DNA from: JAUIAI01 sp045106815
Lineage (GTDB): Bacteria > Pseudomonadota > Gammaproteobacteria > Burkholderiales > Burkholderiaceae_E
DNA length: 64,000 bases
Assembly (NCBI GenBank): GCA_045106815.1
Contig: JBGCFG010000056.1
Coordinates: 62,001 to 126,000, forward strand
Direction: 5' to 3'
Under the pieces are notes generated by a model. That model was not told the DNA's origin. It was given only the letters and a program-made list of their open reading frames with translations, and made no database searches. Both the position numbers and the translations under genes were made by a program. Shown piece by piece: positions 58,662-64,000 of this stretch. How positions within the stretch are numbered: the first letter of the stretch is position 1; every line of letters starts with the position of its first letter.

Positions 58662-59702
58662 TTATTGCGCTGCCACCAAGAGCCTTGAGGCGCTGCCTGC
58701 CTGCGCCAAGTTCGCGCGCAGAATGGCGGGCTTCAGGGCAGGCTTACTCGCAATTGGCAAACCATGTGCCGCCGCCCAGATGCGGTCGCGCTGACGAATG
58801 ACCTTGGCGCCATAGCCGCCATCGCTTCGCAGATTAGCGGCACCCACATAACGCTTCAAGGCACCCTCGACAGACCCTTCACGGTCAATCATGCCGCGTA
58901 AGATACGCGTCCCAACTTCAATGCTAACGCGCGGTTCAAACGACGCTTTGGTACCGCCCAGGTGCTTGAATTTTTCGGTATGCACCCGTACAAGCACCTG
59001 CATCAAACCGCGGGCATCTTTGTGGCTGCGCGCTTTTGGGTTCAGGCTTGATTCAATCGACATGACCGCCGTGATAAGCAATGGGTCGACACCATTTCGT
59101 GCGCCCGACTGGTAAGCAAAGCGCACGTAGCGACGAACATCCTCAGCATCACGGCGGTAGTAACGGGCCAACCACTTGGAGATGTTTTGCATCTGAGTGG
59201 GATAATCAACCAGACGAACCGGTGCCTGAGTTGCGGCGTCCTCACTGTCGTACAGCGTGACCGGTGCCAGGGCGTAGTCTCCGGGCAAACTGCCGTCCCC
59301 CAGGTAGGGCTTGGATACCAGTCCGTCTCTGTCAATGTCGGCGGCACGGCCGGGCAGCAAGCCCGTTACCGAGGGATCCAGGAATGCCAGAGAGGGGGCG
59401 CCAGAGTTGGCCTTCAAGCCGGTGAGGTCAGGCGTGTCACTGTGAGAGATGACCTGGGTTGAATCGTCCCGCTGCGCTCTAATCAATGCGGCATCAGCGG
59501 CAAGCGCAAGACTCTGATCATGCTTGGCGGAAAGGCTGGAAATTCCCGCCACGCCAGAGGTGGATGACTGGCTGATCTTGCCAAATGTCATACCGTCAAG
59601 AGGTCTTGCGGCTGGCTCTTCAGACAATCCCAGCACCAGGGCGCCAGAGGCAATGACAACTCCGAGCGGCGCATGAGCAAGGAAGCGAAACGGCGTTTTC
59701 AT
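58662..59702 (-). CDS. Lytic transglycosylase (SLT domain)
   Basis: From the ATG at 59702 the protein has 346 residues; an ATG at 59756 would add 18. An N-terminal hydrophobic segment (LGVVIASGALVLG) anchors or exports it. A low-complexity region (about 35-165) leads to a C-terminal SLT domain (about 200-330) with the catalytic Glu217 in ITAVMSIESSLNP and ARGLMQVLVRVHTEKF. It should cleave peptidoglycan glycan strands in the periplasm. It converges on the aminotransferase gene. Confidence 0.88.
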   Translation of the reverse strand: MKTPFRFLAHAPLGVVIASGALVLGLSEEPAARPLDGMTFGKISQSSTSGVAGISSLSAKHDQSLALAADAALIRAQRDDSTQVISHSDTPDLTGLKANSGAPSLAFLDPSVTGLLPGRAADIDRDGLVSKPYLGDGSLPGDYALAPVTLYDSEDAATQAPVRLVDYPTQMQNISKWLARYYRRDAEDVRRYVRFAYQSGARNGVDPLLITAVMSIESSLNPKARSHKDARGLMQVLVRVHTEKFKHLGGTKASFEPRVSIEVGTRILRGMIDREGSVEGALKRYVGAANLRSDGGYGAKVIRQRDRIWAAAHGLPIASKPALKPAILRANLAQAGSASRLLVAAQ

Positions 59703-59756
59703 CTTGCCAGCACCAGCAAATCTCCAGATTTGTGTAAGACCTTCATAGGAACTCAT

Positions 59757-59973
59757 TGGAATCGATGCTGACCGGACACTAAATGCGCTGGTCTTCTGCC
59801 GTTCTCAAATTAGATCTAGTGCGACATGTCGCCTGATCGGAACGAACTATCGATTTCCCACCTCAATTGCAATTTTAGGTTTGCGCGCACTAACCGTCAA
59901 ATCGAATGGTGCGACAATCGGGGGATAAATTGTTTCAAAAAGCTATCCGAAGCACTCAAATAGGTCTTTCGCT
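59757..59973. other. Intergenic region, lytic transglycosylase / ubiD
   Basis: This divergent gap is A+T-richer than its neighbours and should hold both promoters. No clear palindrome or -35/-10 pair was found. Confidence 0.4.
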
Positions 59974-61536
59974 TTGAAATACAAGGATTTAAGAGAATTT
60001 GTCGACCAACTGGAAAAAGGGGGTGAATGTCGCCGAATCGCCGTTGCCGCCGACACCGAATTCGAAATGACCGAGATCGGTGATCGGGTACTCCGGGCGG
60101 CGGGTCCTGCGCTGCTTTTCGAGCAACCAACTCGCGGCGGGAGACCGATGAATATGCCAGTGCTGGTGAATCTCTTCGGCACGCCCAAGCGGGTAGCAAT
60201 GGGCATGGGTGAAACCGAAACGACTGCTCTACGTGAAATTGGCAAGTTACTCGCCTACTTGAAAGAGCCGGACCCGCCGAAAGGCCTGCGCGATGCCTGG
60301 GAGAAACTGCCAGTGCTGAAACAAGTGCTCAGCATGGCGCCGAAAGAAACCAGTAACGCGCCCTGCCAACGCAACGTGCTTGAAGGTGGTCAGATTGATC
60401 TTGCCAACCTGCCGATTCAAACCTGCTGGCCAGGCGATGCCGGCCCACTCATTACGTGGGGTCTGGTGGTCACGCGGGGGCCTAAACGCAAACGCCAGAA
60501 TCTCGGCATTTATCGGCAGCAGTGCATTGCGCCGAACAAAACCATCATGCGTTGGCTCGCCCATCGCGGTGGGGCGCTGGACTTTTTGGATCACACGCGA
60601 GAGCAAGGAGACACGCCTAAACCATTCCCCATCTCCGTTGTACTAGGCGCTGACCCCGCCACGATTTTGGGTGCGGTGACACCGGTGCCAGATTCGTTAT
60701 CAGAGTATCAATTTGCCGGCCTGCTTCGCGGCAACAAAACAGAGCTAACGCCGTGCATCGGCAATGATTTGCGCGTGCCTGCGTTTGCGGAACTGGTGCT
60801 CGAAGGCAGTATCCTGCCCGACCCTGATGGCAGCCTGACTCGCGCGAACGCTGAGCGGCAAGGCTTCAAGGGCGAATTGCCTGCGACGGCCTTAACAGGC
60901 TGGGAAATGGCGCTGGAAGGCCCGTTTGGAGACCATACCGGCTACTACAACGAGCAAGACTGGTTTCCGGTCTTCACAATTGACCGGCTAACTCATCGTG
61001 ATGATGCAATCTATCACTCCACCTACACGGGCAAACCACCGGACGAACCCGCCATATTGGGCGTGGCGCTGAACGAGGTATTTGTGCCGATTCTGCAAAA
61101 GCAGTTTCCTGAAATCACCGATTTTTATTTGCCTCCAGAGGGTTGTTCTTATCGAATGGCCGTTGTCTCGATCAAGAAACAATACCCCGGGCATGCCAAA
61201 CGCGTGATGTTTGGTATTTGGAGTTTCCTGCGGCAATTCATGTATACCAAGTTCATCATCGTGACTGACGATGATGTCGATGTGCGCGACTGGCAAGAAG
61301 TGATTTGGGCAATGACAACGCGGGTAGACCCCACACGCGATGCCACACTGGTCGACAACACCCCGATCGACTACCTCGACTTTGCGTCACCGGTGTCAGG
61401 GCTTGGCTCCAAGATGGGCATCGATGCAACTAACAAGTGGGCAGGCGAAACCACCCGTGAATGGGGCGTTCCAATCTCAATGGACACAGCTGTGAAAACA
61501 CGCGTAGATGATTTGATGCAGAAAATGGGGCTGTGA
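59974..61536 (+). CDS. ubiD: UbiD-family 4-hydroxy-3-polyprenylbenzoate decarboxylase
   Basis: The 520-residue enzyme uses prenylated FMN to decarboxylate a polyprenyl-hydroxybenzoate in ubiquinone synthesis. It starts MKYKDLREFVDQLEKGGE from TTG at 59974, and has the NLGIYRQQCI segment, MRWLAHRGGALD, the PFPISVVLGADPATILGAVTPVPD block, ALEGPFGDHTGYYNEQD with catalytic Glu/Asp, and DDDVDVRDWQEVIWAMTTRVDP. The length is near the UbiD norm. No ubiX is adjacent. It converges on dacB. Confidence 0.95.
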   Translation: MKYKDLREFVDQLEKGGECRRIAVAADTEFEMTEIGDRVLRAAGPALLFEQPTRGGRPMNMPVLVNLFGTPKRVAMGMGETETTALREIGKLLAYLKEPDPPKGLRDAWEKLPVLKQVLSMAPKETSNAPCQRNVLEGGQIDLANLPIQTCWPGDAGPLITWGLVVTRGPKRKRQNLGIYRQQCIAPNKTIMRWLAHRGGALDFLDHTREQGDTPKPFPISVVLGADPATILGAVTPVPDSLSEYQFAGLLRGNKTELTPCIGNDLRVPAFAELVLEGSILPDPDGSLTRANAERQGFKGELPATALTGWEMALEGPFGDHTGYYNEQDWFPVFTIDRLTHRDDAIYHSTYTGKPPDEPAILGVALNEVFVPILQKQFPEITDFYLPPEGCSYRMAVVSIKKQYPGHAKRVMFGIWSFLRQFMYTKFIIVTDDDVDVRDWQEVIWAMTTRVDPTRDATLVDNTPIDYLDFASPVSGLGSKMGIDATNKWAGETTREWGVPISMDTAVKTRVDDLMQKMGL

Positions 61537-61550
61537 GGGGCTAAGAAAAT

Positions 61551-63011
61551 TCAGCCCGTCTCGTACACCCACTTAATAAGTTCATCCTGCACCGATCGGG
61601 TCCGTCTGGCGGCGGACCCGTTGATCATCATCGTCACGGCATACCACTGGCCAGACTTTGAATAGACATAACCGCTCATCGAACGAACACCTGAAAGGCT
61701 GCCGGTTTTAATCCAAGCCTGACCCGCGACTGGATGCGAACGCAGTCGCCTGCGCATCGTGCCGTCGACCGCCACCACCGGCAGCGACTTGCGAAACGTG
61801 ACTTCGTAATCACTTTCAGCTGCATGACTCAGAACGTCGTTCAGACCGCTCGCCGTCACGCGTGCGCTGCGTGACAATCCTGAGCCATTGTCAACAACCA
61901 GGCCTGGTAATGCGAGTCCGTTGAGCTTCAAGGTGGTCGTCACGAGGCGACGCGCAGCGGCTTCATCGACCCTTGGCTCGCGGCCAACAGCGGCAAGCTG
62001 CAACATGAGTTGGCGGGTCATGACGTTGTTGCTGAACTTATTGATGTCTGAGATGACATCGGCAAGCGTTCGCGGCGAGGTCCAGACAAACCAGGGAGTG
62101 TGCTGTGCAGCGAGCGCTTCGGTATCACGCACTGCTTTGCCATCCCAGCGGCCGCCCAATTGCAGCCAGGCATCCCGAAATAGCGCATCGCTGAACTGCA
62201 CATGATCAAGCACCGCATGAAACGCCTGGGTTTGTCCACAGGCCCGCGAGTAACGACCGCTCAACCGCAATACCGGCCCGGACGGCCCCACCCTCTCACG
62301 AATCTTTAAGCCATTGGCAGCATGGCGACAGCGACCTTTCACGAGACTTATCTGATTCTCAATCTGCACACCAGCCAATGCCGGATCGAGAGTCAGTGAT
62401 GCGTGACGCTTACCCGGCGCAATCACAAACTTTGTCGATTTGAAATTCAACATCGCCGCATCGGGCCACACGTTGTATGGCTCGGTAGGCTGACCATCAA
62501 ACACCTTGCGCTGAGGATCGGCCGACGCATAAAGCGAATTGTTAAGCCGCAAATTGCCCGTAATGTGCTGCAGGCCTTGCTCGCGCATCGCCTGAATCGC
62601 GGCCACTAAATCTTCGATCACAAGTTTGGGGTCGCCACCGCCGGCCATCACGAGATCGCCATTCAGGCGGCCGGCCTGCAAAGACCCATCGAGGAAAAAC
62701 CGCGTCTGCCAACGGTAGCGATCACCCAGTTGCAGCAGCGCGGCATAAGTGGTGAGCACCTTGATAGACGATGCCGGATTCAAAGCTTGATTGGCATTCA
62801 GGCTAAGGACCGACTTACCGCTGGCGAGCGCGCGCACTTCAACGCCTACCTCACTCCCACCTGCCTTAGCTCGGGCCAGCCATTTGCCGACCAGTTTTTT
62901 GGTGCTGCTAGTCGATAATTCAGGCGCCGCCAACGCCGGGCTGGTCAGCAGCAAGAGGGGTAAGGCAATGAGCCAGGAGAGGCAAAGGCGCCGGGCAGAC
63001 AGTTTCATCAA
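61551..63011 (-). CDS. dacB: D-alanyl-D-alanine carboxypeptidase/endopeptidase (PBP4 type)
   Basis: The 486-residue protein has a signal peptide (CLSWLIALPLLLLTSPALA) and the S13 peptidase motifs: SxxK at NPASSIKVLTTYAAL (S81, K84), SxN at INKFSNNVMTRQ and KTG at WIKTGSLSGVRSMSGY. It cleaves peptidoglycan side chains and cross-links in the periplasm. It starts at 63011 and is divergent from the aconitase-family gene with only about 47 bases between, so promoters must overlap. Confidence 0.94.
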   Translation of the reverse strand: MMKLSARRLCLSWLIALPLLLLTSPALAAPELSTSSTKKLVGKWLARAKAGGSEVGVEVRALASGKSVLSLNANQALNPASSIKVLTTYAALLQLGDRYRWQTRFFLDGSLQAGRLNGDLVMAGGGDPKLVIEDLVAAIQAMREQGLQHITGNLRLNNSLYASADPQRKVFDGQPTEPYNVWPDAAMLNFKSTKFVIAPGKRHASLTLDPALAGVQIENQISLVKGRCRHAANGLKIRERVGPSGPVLRLSGRYSRACGQTQAFHAVLDHVQFSDALFRDAWLQLGGRWDGKAVRDTEALAAQHTPWFVWTSPRTLADVISDINKFSNNVMTRQLMLQLAAVGREPRVDEAAARRLVTTTLKLNGLALPGLVVDNGSGLSRSARVTASGLNDVLSHAAESDYEVTFRKSLPVVAVDGTMRRRLRSHPVAGQAWIKTGSLSGVRSMSGYVYSKSGQWYAVTMMINGSAARRTRSVQDELIKWVYETG

Positions 63012-63058
63012 CCGGATTATTCCATGCCGAACAGGCCCGGCGCGCTACACTCGCGCCC

Positions 63059-64000
63059 ATGACACAAGCAGGACAACCCCATCCCGCCAGCAGCGGGTCG
63101 CAATCCGCAAAGCCAGCCCAAACTCTGGCTCAAAAAGTCCTCGCCAGGGCGAGCCGGCAGGCAAACGTTGAGCCGGGCGAAATCGTGACCTGCGAAGTTG
63201 ATCTGGCCATGTTTCATGATTCCAGCGGGCCGCGCAGGCTGGCGCCCATGCTCGTTGAGTTGGGCGCGACCGTGAAGCACCCGGAGCGCCTTGTACTGGT
63301 CACCGACCATTATGTCACCGGTACCGATGATGAAAGCCGCAAGATTGTGCAAATCGCGCGTGACTGGGCCGCAGAGACAGGCATTAAAAACTTCTACGAC
63401 CAGCAAGGCATCTGTCATGTCGTGACTCCGGAACGGGGCCATCTGCGCCCGGGTATGTTCTGCGTGGGCGGTGATTCACACTCCCCCACGGGCGGTGCAT
63501 TCGGTTGCTATATGTTTGGCATTGGCTCAACCGAAATGCTTGGTGTCGTCGTCACAGGTGAAATCTGGATTCGCGTGCCTGAGACGATTCGCTACACGAT
63601 TAACGGTGAGCTTGCAGACGGCATCACGGCCAAAGACATCATGCTCATGCTGATTGGCCGGTTTGGTATGGATGGCGGCCGCTATCAGGCTGTTGAATAC
63701 GCGGGCAGCGCTGTCCGCGCGATGCCAATGGGCGAGCGCATGACGCTGTCCAATATGTCGGCCGAACTCGGCGCTCAGGCGGGTCTGATCGAAGCAGATG
63801 ACACCACCAGACAGTTTTTACTGAATGCCGGTGTCGCGCCTGAGGCAATAGATTTGGCGGCGGGTCAGGGAGACGACGGCGCGCCTGTCACGGAGCACAG
63901 CTTTAATGCCGCGGACATTCAACCTCAGGTTGCCGCCCCCCATAGCCCGGCAAATGCAGCAGATGTCACCGCTGCCGCAGGCGAGCCAATTGATATTGCC
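63059..64000 (+). CDS. Aconitase-family large subunit (3-isopropylmalate dehydratase / homoaconitase type), partial
   Basis: A frame of 314 codons runs from ATG 63059 to the window end without a stop. Motifs are QTLAQKVLARASRQANVEPGEIVTCEVDLAMFHDS, VLVTDHYVTGTD, a CHVVTPERGHLRPGMFCVGGDSHSPTGGAFGCYMFGIGSTEM block typical of LeuC/homoaconitase, and a DGITAKDIML segment. The family dehydrates and rehydrates malate derivatives with a [4Fe-4S] cluster; the third Cys pair should lie beyond the window. An N-terminal tail (about 1-20, Gln/Ser/Pro-rich) is unusual. Whether it is LeuC or a related isomerase cannot be told; leuA is 30 kb away. Confidence 0.85.
   Translation, partial: MTQAGQPHPASSGSQSAKPAQTLAQKVLARASRQANVEPGEIVTCEVDLAMFHDSSGPRRLAPMLVELGATVKHPERLVLVTDHYVTGTDDESRKIVQIARDWAAETGIKNFYDQQGICHVVTPERGHLRPGMFCVGGDSHSPTGGAFGCYMFGIGSTEMLGVVVTGEIWIRVPETIRYTINGELADGITAKDIMLMLIGRFGMDGGRYQAVEYAGSAVRAMPMGERMTLSNMSAELGAQAGLIEADDTTRQFLLNAGVAPEAIDLAAGQGDDGAPVTEHSFNAADIQPQVAAPHSPANAADVTAAAGEPIDIA

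Noticed and set aside
1..64000. tRNA, rRNA, CRISPR, insertion sequence, integrase or prophage
   Set aside because: No sign of any of these was seen; all long frames are explained by chromosomal housekeeping or accessory genes.

Overview
The window looks like chromosomal DNA of a free-living Gram-negative proteobacterium, most likely a gammaproteobacterium. The pointers are a zwf-hexR / edd-eda Entner-Doudoroff block with HexR-type operators, MsrPQ, YidB, DUF1631, Zur/ZnuABC and outer-membrane beta-barrel genes. G+C is in the mid-50s percent by eye. Coding density is high, with many 1-4 bp stop/start overlaps (TAATG, ATGA, GTGA, TTGA). I see no rRNA, tRNA, CRISPR array, insertion sequence or prophage gene. 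Names rest on motifs read in the translations, not on database searches.

Layout. 0.1-4 kb: Nudix hydrolase with a lipoprotein, AzlCD amino-acid exporter, membrane-anchored endonuclease/exonuclease/phosphatase-fold protein, small zinc-ribbon protein. 4-12 kb: one long minus-strand run tkt-gap-pgk-pyk-DUF481-fba (lower glycolysis, gluconeogenesis and pentose-phosphate interconversion) closed by a strong terminator. 12.4-15.8 kb: fused SpeD-SpeE, rsmE, yidB, and a secreted barnase-type RNase with its barstar inhibitor. 15.9-20.7 kb: DUF1631 protein and a malic enzyme/phosphotransacetylase fusion. 20.9-26.8 kb: zwf-hexR, an SMP-30 lactonase and edd-eda, with four clear HexR-like palindromes in the two control regions. 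26.8-31.8 kb: a DUF4213/DUF364 protein, a leucine leader peptide with attenuator, leuA, and a molybdopterin oxidoreductase.

31.9-41.6 kb: an unknown exported protein, a LysR regulator divergent from a VOC protein, a frameshifted PPOX-FNR flavoprotein and msrPQ, then an isochorismatase-family hydrolase/LysR pair, a small membrane protein, O-acetylhomoserine sulfhydrylase and a Fur-family regulator. 41.6-51.1 kb: a zinc-acquisition island made of two modules. The first has an AztD-like lipoprotein, an outer-membrane barrel with a His loop, a zinc-binding protein, a permease and ZrgA, with TGCAAC-N3-GTTGCA palindromes at its promoters. The second is znuA / znuC-znuB-zur with an ordinary Zur-type box. 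Only one ATPase (ZnuC) is present for two permeases. 51.1-58.6 kb: a GntR-controlled divergent cluster for 2-hydroxy-acid/glyoxylate metabolism. 58.7-64 kb: lytic transglycosylase, ubiD, dacB and the start of an aconitase-family large subunit that runs off the window.

The central-carbon genes form a coherent set: glucose 6-phosphate passes through Zwf, a lactonase, Edd and Eda to pyruvate and glyceraldehyde 3-phosphate, which Gap, Pgk and Pyk process. Fba and Tkt connect triose phosphates to hexose and pentose phosphates, and MaeB links malate to pyruvate. No phosphofructokinase is seen here. The most unusual material is the zinc island with two Fur-family regulators and two operator types, followed by the probably leaderless leucine attenuator.
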